Below are positions 11,501 to 22,737 of a stretch of DNA of 64,000 bases, in pieces. The number at the start of each line of letters is the position of its first letter. The first letter of the stretch is position 1. Made by a program: the position numbers and the translations under genes. The stretch is from positions 1,822,001 to 1,886,000 of the forward strand of contig NC_016135.3 of NCBI RefSeq assembly GCF_000005505.3. Reading direction: 5' to 3'. This DNA is from Brachypodium distachyon (taxonomy: Eukaryota > Streptophyta > Magnoliopsida > Poales > Poaceae). The notes under the pieces were generated by a model that saw only the letters and a list, made by a program, of their open reading frames with translations, had not been told where the DNA came from and did no database searches.

Positions 11501-14500
11501 GTTCAGTCCGAATCTGAGATGGCCCAGAAGATCTCTCGCCAAGTCTCTCGAAAAGACTCACCTGGTCCGAGCGTGCGGCTAACGACCTCTCGAAGCCTCT
11601 TCCAACGAGGCAACTGAACCTATTCAAAAGACATCAATGTGTCAAATTTTGTTACATATACGATGATCTTCTCTAATAAGGCCGTCGTCTACGCACTGCT
11701 TTATGCCTTATACCAGCAAGCATTGGTACCTACTATACTAGGTGTTTAATGTCTGAGTACGACAACATGTTCTACACTAAACATGGATGTTCTTGACATT
11801 AATTAGAACAAGCTAAATTGTTTAACTTCATTAGCTTTCTAGCTACAGTACAAGCTACTAGTAAAAAAACTCTCTTTTGACTTTCTTTTTACGCAAGCAA
11901 CTCCCTCAACTTTATCATAGGTGGTGGAAACAGTTTTCTGGACATATTGGGTTAAGCTATATTCGTGATCGTGTGGTGGAGAGCTACACTTGGGCCTATG
12001 TTCTATACTATGAGAAAGGCTTTGAGCTGCCCCGAAGTATGTTCACCAAGATGCTTGTTCTAATTACCACCATAGATGACACGTATGATAGCCATGCCAC
12101 CATAGAGGAATGCCGTAAGCTACATGAAGCAATACAAAGGTTGGATTATTGTTTTCCTTTTCTTTCAAATTACTTTGGCTTTAAATTTTATGTTCATCGG
12201 TCAATGTAACGTAAGCTATCAACGCACGTAACTAGGGGTGTTCTACCTAGTTGTAGCATGGGGAGTCCTCCTCTTACAAAAACTAGAGTCCAGTCTACAA
12301 TGCTATGTGCACCCATTAATTTACCTACTAAAATCTGATAATTTGCTTTCTTATTAATTTCAAAAATGAAAGTGGTTTACTTATCTCACAAATTGTTGAC
12401 CTGATAAAAGACTGGTTTCTATCGACACCTTCATTAGATATCATGTTTAGATGTTCCCATCACTTCTTTTTCGTTATTAGTTACCGGTTAGAAATTAAGG
12501 AGTTGTCACATTTTTGACAGCCCGATACCATCGCTTATTTCTTGATAAAACATAAATTCTTCCTCCCTGAACTTGGGTCACAATAACTATTATAAGATCA
12601 ATATATACTATGTTGTATATATATACCAATAAAGTGATAACGTTTGCTACTAACACATTGATCGACATATTATAACCTCACAACTGGCTGTGTTGGTTAA
12701 TTGTTTAACGTAACAATTGTGATCTACTCTCTCCGTTCAGGTTTTGAATGACTATACGGAGTATCTCTCAAAACTTGATTCACAAATCTAAGGCCTCTCT
12801 CACATGTCTCTCTCTTAACTAAATGTGTTAATTTTCTTGATTTTCACTCAAGCATTAATTCCTTTGCATGCATTGAGCCAATTTTGCTTTCGTACTAGTG
12901 TTATCTTTTGATATTAGTGTTTTTTTCTTGATTCTAGTGTTTTCAACATTAAATCTACTTCTCTTTTCATTGGTTACACCACTTTTTATGAAAAGCCTTC
13001 AAACCTGAACGAAGGATGTAGTTTTTATAATTAACACTTCAAGAAAAACTTGATCATAGAATGGAATTAATGCAAACTTAATTTATAGTTTGCATGTACG
13101 ATTTCCATTTGTTGGATGTAGTATTTGATCGATTTAAGTTGAGGGCATGAGTTTTTCTTTTTTGGGCTCTGCTTTTTGTATTGGAAGGGTCGTGTATGAA
13201 AAACAAACTGGAATGTGTACCCCGAGGCAAGCCCCAAAGATATTTTAAAATGATATCTTAAAACTTGGATATGCCATTAACAACTCATAGCATTTATAGA
13301 GAATTAACAAGCACACAATGGTCATATTAACCCGTCAAAAACAATGGTCATATTATATGGGATTTGGTAGATTTAAATTCGGCGATCGACATTCATAAAT
13401 GTCCAATGATCGCCAAATGTCAATAATCATATGGGATTAAGAAACTATTATTTCTCAGTCAGATGAAAAATAACAAATCCATATTATTAACTTAATGCAC
13501 ATGTCTCACGCTATTCCTGGTGTAATGCAATTGGCTATGTAGATGGGATGAGCGTGCCGTTTCTCTTCTGCCAGACTACCTCAAGAAGTTGTACATTGAG
13601 TTGTTGAGGACCTTCAAGAATATCGAGGCTGAAATGCCCAGAAATATCAACTACGATATTGCTTACCTCAAGAAAGCGGTAACTAATTAAGTACATCTGC
13701 CTTTTCTTAACCTTGTACCTGTATATACAAAAAGGCAAATGGTATTTTGTTTTTGCTACCGTACGAGGAAATTTAATACACACAAGAGCGTGTTCCATAA
13801 TCAAACGTGGTAATTGAAGTTTGTAAATGTGAAATCTGATTTCATAAAGGTTGATGTATTTGCTTTCATTAAGAGAAGACAGATATCTCCAAACGAGCGT
13901 TAAGATCGATCAAATTAACAAAACCAAACACACCAACCTTTATGAAAAATAAAAAGTACTATTAAATAGACAAAAGTAATTAGGTAATTACTGGCTAAAT
14001 TTGTCCACTTGTGGTTGTGCAGATTCAAAATAATGTGATGGGATACCTCCAAGAAGCCGAATGGTCACACAAAAATCACAAGCCAAGTTTCGAAGAACAG
14101 ATTAACTTGACTAGTGTGACCATAGGTACACCAGCATTATGCGTGTGTATGATGGCTGGCATGGATAACATGGAAATGAAGCAGACACTTGAGTGGACAA
14201 GTAGTGTTCCCGGTCCTGTCATAGCAGCGGCAAAGATCGGACGTTTCATGAATGACATTGCTGCATTCGAGGTATATACATATATATATATAGTCCAATT
14301 CTAAGGTTAACTAATTAATGGAAGCATACCAAATTCAATTTTTTGAAATACATACTCTCTCGGATGGATCGAAGGGAGTACATGTTAAATTCAAGGTTAA
14401 CAACAAATACATCCGTTCCTAAATATCAGATGTTATAGCTTTGTCTTAAGTAAGATTTCTTAAAAATTAACCAAGTTTATAGAAAGATCTAACTATATCT

Positions 14501-15140
14501 ATATACTATAAATTTGTATTACTGAATTAGTTATATATATATATATATTCATAGTATACTTATTCGATATTGTAGTATTAGTTTTTTCTATAAATTTGGT
14601 CAAATTTTTAAGAATCTGACTTAGGACGAAGTTAGAACTTCTTATATTTAGAAACCAATGTAGTACTAGATCAATAAAATTGGGCTAGGATGTCCGCGAA
14701 CCTCAGAAGTGTATTTTTTTTCTATGATATCGATTATCACTATCGCAATTTTATTGGTTTAATTGTTGGTTAATCTTAAATCTTGATGTGCATCGTTACC
14801 TTACACATTTAGTGAGAAGACTAACCTAAAAGTTTCTCACTGTCAACATATAAAGCGCCGAAAGTGTAAGGGAGATGTGGCAAGCACCGTAGAGTGTTAC
14901 ATCAACGACCATGGCGTGACAGGCGAGGTAGCCATTGCAAGAATTGATACACTGTTAGAAGTTGAATGGAGAACTCTAAACCAAGCTCGCTTTGAAAACC
15001 GTGCGATGCTCCCGGCACTGCAGCGGATCATCGGCTTAGCCCGTAGCGCAACCTTCTTCTTTGATAACAGGAACGATGCGTACACGTCCAGCAAGCATCT
15101 CCGGAGGACTATTGAGAGCTTCTTCGTCAAACCAATCTAG
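8567..15140 (+). CDS. TPS: Terpene synthase, TPS-a-like, 7 exons (TPS1)
   Basis: Exons by homology and GT-AG borders: 8567-8836, 10532-10796 (or from 10529), 10969-11341, 11921-12139, 13543-13678, 14023-14271, 14856-15140. Phases agree throughout and give 598 aa, or 583 from the second in-frame ATG (8612). The enzyme class ionises a prenyl diphosphate and cyclises it. The N-terminal alpha-barrel shows DKLKEDVRMFLKTCNN and RFRLLREHGYW; the catalytic domain shows WWKQF, IRDRVVESY, the metal-binding box IDDTYD and the second-site region GRFMNDIAAFERRKCKGDV. The third metal motif is altered: N-D-x-x-A-x-x-x-R where N-D-x-x-S/T-x-x-x-E is expected. RRx8W is absent, and about 65 residues precede the PSPWGDFF signature, more than usual. 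Introns carry a 189-bp tandem array, a LINE tail and two MITEs. Substrate unknown; sesquiterpene is inferred from class. Confidence 0.88.
9132..9800 (+). repeat. 189-bp tandem repeat array in TPS1 intron 1
   Basis: The word (C/T)GATCCCTTCGGTGAGATT recurs at 9132 (variant), 9321, 9510 and 9699, exactly 189 bases apart each time. Each unit continues with TGTGCGGAATTGTG, TGAAATTTCGTCGCGATCC, GGTGGAATCTCC, AAAACACCGAGTGTTG and a TTCGCATGTTTTCCGCTG word. The units are diverged but collinear with almost no indels. The fourth unit is incomplete, stopping at AAACACCTAGTGTTGG. Confidence 0.9.
10262..10345 (-). mobile_element. LINE 3'-tail remnant in TPS1 intron 1
   Basis: Read on the minus strand the segment is GGCCGTGTGCATCAATCGATGC, then AGAGCCCGGGATACTCCC and an A-rich end. 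This matches the 3' tail type seen at about 2690-2741. Only the non-coding end is present. Confidence 0.5.
12727..13018. mobile_element. MITE in TPS1 intron 4
   Basis: The left end CTCTCTCCGTTCAGGTTTTG and the right end, which read in reverse begins CATCCTTCGTTCAGGTTTG, form imperfect terminal inverted repeats. TA flanks both ends (12725-12726 and 13019-13020). The length of about 292 bp and the TA target fit a Stowaway (Tc1/mariner-type) MITE. Confidence 0.7.
14408..14662. mobile_element. MITE in TPS1 intron 6
   Basis: Ends read TACATCCGTTCCTAAATAT on the left and, in reverse, TACATTGGTTTCTAAATAT on the right, with AAGTTCTAACTTCGTCC-like extensions. This is a Stowaway-like MITE of about 255 bp with an AT-rich centre. 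A diverged scrap of the same family is at about 10193-10235. Confidence 0.65.
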
Positions 15141-15186
15141 GATGGTCTAAGCCCCAATTAATTGATGCATATATGTAGCATACTCT

Positions 15187-15192
15187 AATAAA
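15187..15192 (+). terminator. Candidate polyadenylation signal of TPS1
   Basis: AATAAA occurs 47 bases after the stop codon of the terpene synthase, a usual distance for a plant near-upstream element. Confidence 0.4.
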
Positions 15193-15656
15193 TTGTTTAG
15201 CACACGGTGGAATATGTACACCGCTGATTTTGAGATTACAGATCGTGTACCACTCGTATATATATGTACCAGTAACAGTCCCAGTATTTGTTATTCTAAA
15301 ATAAAATAAAATAAAATAAAATTCGTAAACGGTATATCTAGGCAAATGTTGAAGCATGCAGCTAGGAGCTGTAGATCAATTAACTAAACACTTATACTTC
15401 CGTAACCTTCATCACCAAATTCAAACATAAGGACGTACTAGATTGCACCGTACTCATACGATGGTCGATTTAGAATTTATAATCCTATCTCTCCTTCATG
15501 GCTCTCTCTCCCTTTCACCTCGCCTCCTTCACTCCCCCTTCTATCCTAACCCTCTTTCTCTAATTTTCTCCATCAATTGAATCTCTAATCTCACTGAGTC
15601 CGAGCTTGGTCAAGCGGGCCGGGTTTGAAATTGCCCATGCTAATAATCGAGCTTTC
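15193..15656. other. Intergenic stretch between TPS1 and the CACTA element
   Basis: It contains a short (AAAAT)n-like run at 15297-15320 and a CT-rich stretch at 15490-15560. No gene was seen. Confidence 0.5.
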
Positions 15657-16180
15657 CACTACGCCAGAATGGGTTACTGGCGCACAATCTCTAGTGGCGG
15701 TTTCGATTGTCCAAAAAATTCACCGCCGCTGAAGGTCGTTGGAGGAATCCAAAACGAACACCGGTGGCGGTGAGCAACCACCGCCACTGCTAGTGGAGCA
15801 CCAGTGGCGGTGAACGCACTCGCACGACCAGCATCGCCACCGGTGCTCTAGCACCCGTGGCGGTGGTTGTCTACCGCCACTGGAGCTCTTTAGTGGTCAC
15901 TGGCGCACAGTCTACAGTGGCGGTTAAAGTGGTCCAAAAACACACCGCCGCTGGTAAGTTGTTGGAAGAATCTAAAACGAATACCAGTGGCGGTTAGCTT
16001 CCACCGCCACTGATACTTGAACACTAGTGGCGGTGCGAGCACTCATACGGCTGTCACCGCCACTAGTGCTCCTAGTACCAGTGGCCGTTTCAGTTAACCG
16101 CCACTAGAGCTCTTCAGAGTTTCCCATCCCGGTTACCAGTGGCGGGCAGATTCTTTGAACCGCCACTGGTAAGTTATCTA
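15657..16180. repeat. Left subterminal repeat array of the CACTA element
   Basis: Words of the type CCAGTGGCGGT and ACCGCCACT(G/A)(G/C) occur many times in both orientations. Such subterminal repeats are the binding sites of the TNPA-like protein in characterised CACTA elements; here that role is inferred. Confidence 0.8.
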
Positions 16181-16604
16181 TAAAAGCAAAGTTATTGTGG
16201 CCTTATCTTCCTCAGCTCGCGCGTCTCTAGACCAGCTGCGGCTCATCAACACAGGCGACAGCGAAGCTCTACCAAGATTCCATGGTGCCGGCGGCCAGAA
16301 GGTTGCTCCCTTTCCCTCTCCTTCTTCCTCCTCTCCCTCTCCTTTCCTCCAGCTCTTTCCTCTCTTCTCTTCTTCCTCGATCTGCCTCAAATGGCGCCGG
16401 CGGCCGGGAGGAGCTCGATCTCTCTCCAGGAGCTGTCCCGGCCGGCCCCCTTGCTCGAGAGCTCCCCCACTCTTCCCCTAGCTCCGTTTCTCCCTCTCTT
16501 TCTGCTGCTGGTTGCTGTGCGCCCCCACCCCTCTGTCTCTCTGGTCCCCTCTCTCTCTGCTCCCCTCTCTCTCTGTGATTAATTAAGCCCTCTCTCAATA
16601 AAAT

Positions 16605-19600
16605 ATGTGTTGGATGTGCATGTTCCGCGGCCATCGTGCCGTGTTTGTAAATTTTTGTTTGCACATGTATACGGGCCATCGTGCCGTGTGTGTTCACATG
16701 CGGGTGTGGGTGAGTGTTTATTTGGCAATTTTTTGTAAAATTTGTAAATTTTATAGCAAAGGTCATGCCGAATTTTTGTGTGATACTATATGTAACTTGA
16801 TTTATGTTTGTTTATCGTGTTTTAGCTCGATGAGCCGTGCTTGGATGTACGAGGAGACAAGAAATTGCGAAGATTGGATAAGAAAACTGAAGGACTTCAC
16901 TGATGTCGCCACGGAACATATGCTGAGAAAAGGGGACGACATGATATGTTGTCCATGTAGCAATTGTCGTAACACAATGATGCTTCTCCAAGCGATGTGG
17001 AGTTGCACTTGCTCCTACACGGTTTTGCGTTGGGGTTATTCACATTGGACTTCTCACGGTGAGGATGCCATTGAAGTTGAAAGCGACCCAGAAATGGAGA
17101 ACATGGAGCATGATGATCCACCCGACGAACCATGCCGTGGCGAAGATCAAGAAGTTCCGCAAGGCAGGGTGGCCGAAATGCTAGATGATGTGCACCTGCG
17201 GAAGCAGTTAGATGACGCAGACGATGAGATAGTGTCACGTAAATTCCAGAAGCTGAGGGAGGACGCAGAGACGTCGTTGTATGAAAATGCAGGGCTGGAC
17301 AAAAGTGTGCCGGAAGTAACGCTCGAACTTCTCCGAATGAAGGCAAAATATAACATCGTGGACTCGGGATTCACGGATATTTTGAGTTACCTTTCTACAG
17401 TTCTTCCTGCGGGCAACATGTTGCCTAAGAGCACGTACGAAGCGAAGAAGGTTGCATGTCCCCTCGGATTAGAGGTTGTCAGATCCCATGCTTGTCCATT
17501 GGACTGCATCATATACAAGGGTGACTACAAAGACATGCACAGCTGTCTAGTATGCCAAACATCCCGATACAGGAAGAAAGACCCCAATCCTGAGGGCCTC
17601 CCGGAGGAAGAAGTGACTCGTGGTCCAGTGGCGAAGACGGTATGGTACCTCCCGTGTGGTAGCCGGCTGGAGTGTTGGTTTCAAAACGAGAAGGAGCCCA
17701 GGTGGTTCATCGTCCACGACCCGACTCAGAAGGATATCGATCCTGATGGGGTGTACCGTAACGACAACGGTGTACTCAGACACCCTGCCGATGCGGCTCA
17801 ATGGAGGACCCTGGACGAGGAGTTTCCAGACTTCGGTGCAGAGCCCAGGAACATCAGGTTCGGGATGAGTACGGACGCAATCAATCCGTTCGGAAACATG
17901 AGTAGCAAACACAGCACATGGCCGATGATCCTGTTCATATACAACCTTCCTCTGTGACTTATCATGAAGAGGAAGTACAACCACCTATCCATGCTCATAC
18001 AAGGCCCTAAGCAACCGGGAGCTGATCTGAAAGTGTATCTGGAGCTACTGAAAGATGAACTTGCGGAACTTCGGAGTACAGGCCGAAAGGTTTGGGACGC
18101 TCACAAGGAAGAGTTCACCCTTCGAGCAGCTCTGCTGACATGTGTGCATGACCACTCTGCGAACGGGAACTCATCTTGCCAACGCACACATGGGTACAAA
18201 GCGTGTACAAAGTGCGGGGATGAAACGAACTCACAGAGGCTGCCAGTTTCACAGAAGATTGTGTACATGGGACACCGAAAGTGGTTGCAACCCGATGACC
18301 CATGGAGCAAGGACAAGAAAAACTTCAATGGGAGGTCAGAGCCTCGCCCGAAGCCCAGGAAAAAGACTGGGGACGAAATCTATGAAATTGTTAGGAACTT
18401 AAAGTTGTTGCCGGAAAGCAAATCCGCAAGCGAAAGACAAGGATGGCGATGGACCTGTGTTGAAAAGGAGGTCTGTGTTTTGGGACCTACCTTACTGGAA
18501 ATTCTTACAAAGCCGTCACACCATAGATGTCATGCACGTCGAGAAGAACGTTTGCGACAGCTTGTTGGGCTTGCTAATGAACAATGCAGATAAGACAAAA
18601 GATAGGCCAAAGGCACGGAAGGACCTGGAGTTCTTGGGCATAAGGAAGAAGCTGTGGGCGGTAGAGAAAGAGTCACCGAAAGACCACAATTGTGAAGTCA
18701 CGGTAACGACACAATGTAAACCTGCGTGTTACACCTTGAGCAAAGCCGAGTTACACAGAATGTGCCAGTGTCTTCACAGCATTAAAGTTCCATCCAACTA
18801 CTCGTCCAGCATCAAGAGACTCGTTGACATGAAGAGTCACAAGCTTGTTGGTATGAAGTCTCATGACTGCCACGTGATTATCACGCAGTTACTTCCAGTT
18901 GCAATAAGAGGTGCCATGGAGCCATGGGTCAGAGAGACGGTCATGAAGCTTTGTGACTTCTTTGACACAATCGGGCAAAAGTCCATCACGGTGGAACGCT
19001 GCCTCCAGCTGAAGGATTCGATGATACAAATTTTGTGTGAATGTGAGATATTCTTCCCTCCAACAATGTTCGATATCATGGTACATCTGATGGTCCATAT
19101 CACCGACGAGATAATCCTACTAGGGCCCTCCTTTCTGCACAACATGTATGGGCCCGAACGATACAACGGGGTGCTGAAGCGGTATGTTCGTAACAGAGGG
19201 CATCCGGAAGGTAGCATCATGCAAGGCTATCATGCAGAAGAGTGTGTGGAGTATGCCACTGATTGGTTGGCGGATCGCAAACTCATAGGAGTACCCAAAT
19301 CACGACATAAGGGCAAACTAGAAGGTGAAGGTGGGCTTGGCCGGAAGGTTCTGGATGTGTATTCATCGGGGAGAGAGGACGACTATATGAGAGCACATAC
19401 AATGGTGCTGCAACATATGTAGAAGGTCCAACCTTTCATCGACATGCATATGGAAGAACTTGAAAATCGGTGCCCTAACAGGAGTGCTAATTGGATACAC
19501 AAGACCCACAATGCAACATTTGCCATGTGGCTCAAGAGTTTTTGGTATGCCAGGGTGGCGGCCAATGAAGAAGAAAGGACCGCTCAAAAGTTCTCACGGC

Positions 19601-19830
19601 TACCCGACGACTGCGTAGTGACTTACCAGTCGTACGCATTGAACGGGTATACGTACTACACCAAGGATCAAGATCGTAAGAGCAGTTACCAAAATAGCGG
19701 TATAGTGCTGGTTGCTGAGACTAGTTCTAATAACCAAGGCACTACAGAAGTGTACTATGGCGTGATCAAAGAGATCTGGGAGCTTGACTACACCTTCACC
19801 ACCATTCACAACAATGACCCTGCCTCGTGA
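16605..19830 (+). pseudogene. TNP2-like CACTA transposase, broken
   Basis: Domains in order: a transposase-associated N-terminal domain (WMYEETRNCEDWIRKLKDF, then CCPCSNCRN) at 16830-17060; the TNP2 catalytic region (about 17340-18600, with GYKACTKCGDET and DVMHVEKNVCDSLLG); DUF4218 (VRETVMKLCDFFDTIGQK, GPERYNGVLKRYVRNRG) at 18890-19330; DUF4216 (VTYQSYALNGYTYYTKDQ) at 19618-19810. The first open piece ends at a TGA (17955-17957) where the family has tryptophan (YNLPLW-type sequence), apparently a single-base change. The frame shifts again at about 18440-18460 and a stop at 19420 separates the DUF4216 part. Translation probably starts at SRAWMYEE near 16830, after a leader or intron. The element cannot supply its own transposase unless another copy does. 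Confidence 0.85.
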
Positions 19831-20234
19831 GGTTCCTCGTCATAAAGTGGACGTGAAGAAAATCCCGACAAGATGGGAACCATGGCAGTTTGCTTCTGCA
19901 AACAAGTTTTCTTCATCAACGACCCGACAAGCAAGAACCGTGTTGTCGTAAGGAGAGGAAAAAGAAGGATAGTTGGTGTCGACGAAGTTACTTCACAACA
20001 AGACTATGAAGGTTTTCCTGATCCAACGTTAAAGTAAAAAGAAGAAGAAGCATCATGGACAATCCAGACAAGGAAGAAGTCAAGACCTCAGGAAAGAGAG
20101 GCGGCATACGCTAGAAGTGGCCACAGCGAGACACTAACATATAAGAGGAAGGAGAAGACCAGAAAGAAGAAGGACAAGATTGTGGAATAGTTGAAAATTT
20201 GTGTATCTTTTCGTAGTTGATGTTTAACGATGCT

Positions 20235-20640
20235 TTTGAATGGAAAATTGTAACTTGTATTATGTCAAATTTGAAATCAAAAGCTTAAATATGTTCTGAA
20301 TTTGAAATAATTTGTTCAAATTTGAAATAAAAAATATGTTCTGAAATTGAAATAACTTGTTCAAATTTGAAATAAAAAATATGTTCTGAATTTGAAATAA
20401 CTTGTTCAAATTTGATAGCAAAATGTCTTAAATAACTTGTTCAAATTTCAAATCAAATGTATTAAATATGTTCTGAATTTGAAATAACTTGTTCAAATTT
20501 GAAATCAAAAATTTGTTCTGAATTTGAAATAACAAATGTCTTAAATATGTTTTGAATTTGAAATAACTTGTTCAAATTTGAAATCAAATGCCTTAATTAT
20601 TTTCTGAACTTCAAAATTACTTGATCAAATTTCATGGAAA
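20235..20640. repeat. AT-rich tandem repeat inside the CACTA element
   Basis: The unit built from TTCTGAATTTGAAATAACTT and GTTCAAATTTGAAATCAAA recurs about seven times with a period near 50-60 bases and variable spacing. It lies just after the transposase gene. Confidence 0.8.
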
Positions 20641-20924
20641 AAAATTAGCCCACCCAGTCAACACGGCTTTTCGGGTTCGGGCCCAGCCCGGCGAACCAGG
20701 GAGCTGTCTACTACCTACTAATGCCGGTTTGACCGGGCCCACAGGGCTTTGACCGAGCCCACCAAGTACAATCGGACCAGCAACCGGGCCCACAGGCCAG
20801 GAACAGAGCACAACCGGGCCCACAGGCCAGGAGCAGAGTACTATGGGAATTTGAATCGGAAGCGATGACCAAGTTGGAGAATCCTATTTATGCTGGTCGA
20901 AACGACTGTAAACAAGCGAGGTGG

Positions 20925-21390
20925 GATTAAACTCCCAACTCGCTTCGCGGAAGCTCGCACTGAGGAGCACTAGTGGAGATGAAAACGCAAGCACCCCCAC
21001 TGCGGTGAAACGAATTGAACGGCCACTAGTACTGAGCACTAGTGGCGGTGCGGGCAACTAAAACAACCACTGGTATGATTTTTCTTTTCTCGCCTATTTT
21101 TCTGTCATTTTTCTTTCTGCTATTTTTCTTTTTATTTCCATGATAGGAAGTTTGAGAGAGAATTCACCCAAAACTTTAGAAATTTTGGTATAAATTCGTA
21201 AGCCGCTGATACGCTTTAACCACTAGTGGCGGTGAGTGCACAGCAAACCGCCACTACTATTGACCACTGGTGGCGGTGCTTGTAGCTAGATCCGCCACTG
21301 GTATGATTCGCAGGATCATTGGAGATCCTAAGTTTGTGTACCGCGTATCAGTGGGGGTTCTCATGACAAAAACCACCACTGGTGATGAAT
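20925..21390. repeat. Internal CACTA-type repeat cluster 1
   Basis: GAGCACTAGTGG, ACCACTAGTGGCGGTGAG and CCGCCACT words like those at the element's termini recur here, more than 5 kb from either end. Confidence 0.65.
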
Positions 21391-22064
21391 TTCTAATAAG
21401 CTATTAAATTCATATTATATTCTCTGGGTTTTAAATGAATACACCACCTCTTAGTTTATGTGTATAATAATATTGTTTATCCTCAATAAATGTTTGAACC
21501 ATAAATTCAAATGTTATATACCCTGATTTCTATGATTAAGTGTCATTATGTCTGGCTTTTGTGCAATAAAAATTATATAAAAATCATTTTTTCTCAAAAA
21601 ATTGTCAATTTTGGTGTGGACACTTTCCTATTTCTATAGAACACCCCTAAAAAAATTGAACTTCAAACAAAGAAAACATGTCACATTTGGTTCATGCGGT
21701 TGGATGGTTTCTGAGAGATCTACCCTAGATGGTTCCAAAACGATAAATCAAAGTGAAAAAAAGAAGAACGAAGGTGCATACTTTTGAAGTTTTGGACAAA
21801 AATTTATATGTAAGATTGTTGATTGATAGAAACTTTCCATGCAAATTTTCAAATCATTTTGAGCAAAATTCAATTTTAAATAAATTAATAACTTGAATAT
21901 GAACAACATAAACATATAAATTGTTGATGATATTTCTGTATTTAGGTTTGAAACTTTGAATGGGACATGATATTAATAGTTTACACTCAAAAGTACAGGT
22001 GTTTTAATTTTTGGGTGTACACAGAATATAATATGAATTTAAAACTTGATTTAGAAATTAGTAT
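21391..22064. other. Spacer inside the CACTA element, no gene
   Basis: AT-rich sequence between two internal repeat clusters. A 61-codon open frame at 21602-21787 has no recognisable domain. Confidence 0.4.
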
Positions 22065-22450
22065 CAGTAGCGGTTTTGCAGGTAAACCGCCACTAGTGCT
22101 AGCTCCAGGAGCACTGAGCAACACCAGTGGCCGGTTTTGCAAATAGACCACCATCCGTGCTAGCTCCAGTGCTATAGGCACTGAGGAGCACTGGTGGCGG
22201 TTGGCGGCACAAACCAGCCACTAGTGCTCGATCCAAGAGCACTGGTGCAGCACCAGTGGCCGATTTTGCAAATAGACCGCCACCGGTGCTAGCTCCAGTG
22301 CTATAGGCACTGAGGAGCAGTGTTGGCGGTTGGCGGCACAAACCAGCCACTGGTGCTTTGCTTGCTGAAACGCCACTAGTGCTGGCGCAAAAATCCCCTT
22401 GGCCAACACTAGTGGCCGTTCTTTCTCTCGGACCGCTACTAGCGCTGCCG
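22065..22450. repeat. Internal CACTA-type repeat cluster 2
   Basis: A direct repeat of about 130 bases (CTAGCTCCAGTGCTATAGGC, then GGCGGTTGGCGGCACAAACC) occurs twice, at about 22158-22235 and 22290-22360, among further CACTAGTG and CCGCCACT words. The cluster lies immediately upstream of the second gene of the element. Confidence 0.7.
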
Positions 22451-22737
22451 TGCTATAAGTAAATAACGACGGAACTTGGCGAAATTTCGAACAATCACCC
22501 GCGCGTCTCTCAGACTAGCCGCGGCACAGCTAACCCTAACGCAGGCGAAGCCCTGCCGCGTCGCCGAGTCGCCGCCCCCGCCGTTCCCCTCTCCCACCCG
22601 CGTCGCCACTGCCGCCGCCGCCGTTCCCCTTGCTCCCCCACCCACGTCGTTCCCCTCTTCTCTTCCCCTTCTCTCTCCCGCATCTCCGACTCGCCGGCGC
22701 CCGCCATGGTGCGAACGCGGGGAACCGGCCGCCACCA

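Noticed and set aside
16269..16766. 165-codon minus-strand frame at the CACTA 5' region
   Set aside because: Shadow of a CT-rich leader; Arg/Glu-rich by composition, against the direction of the transposase.
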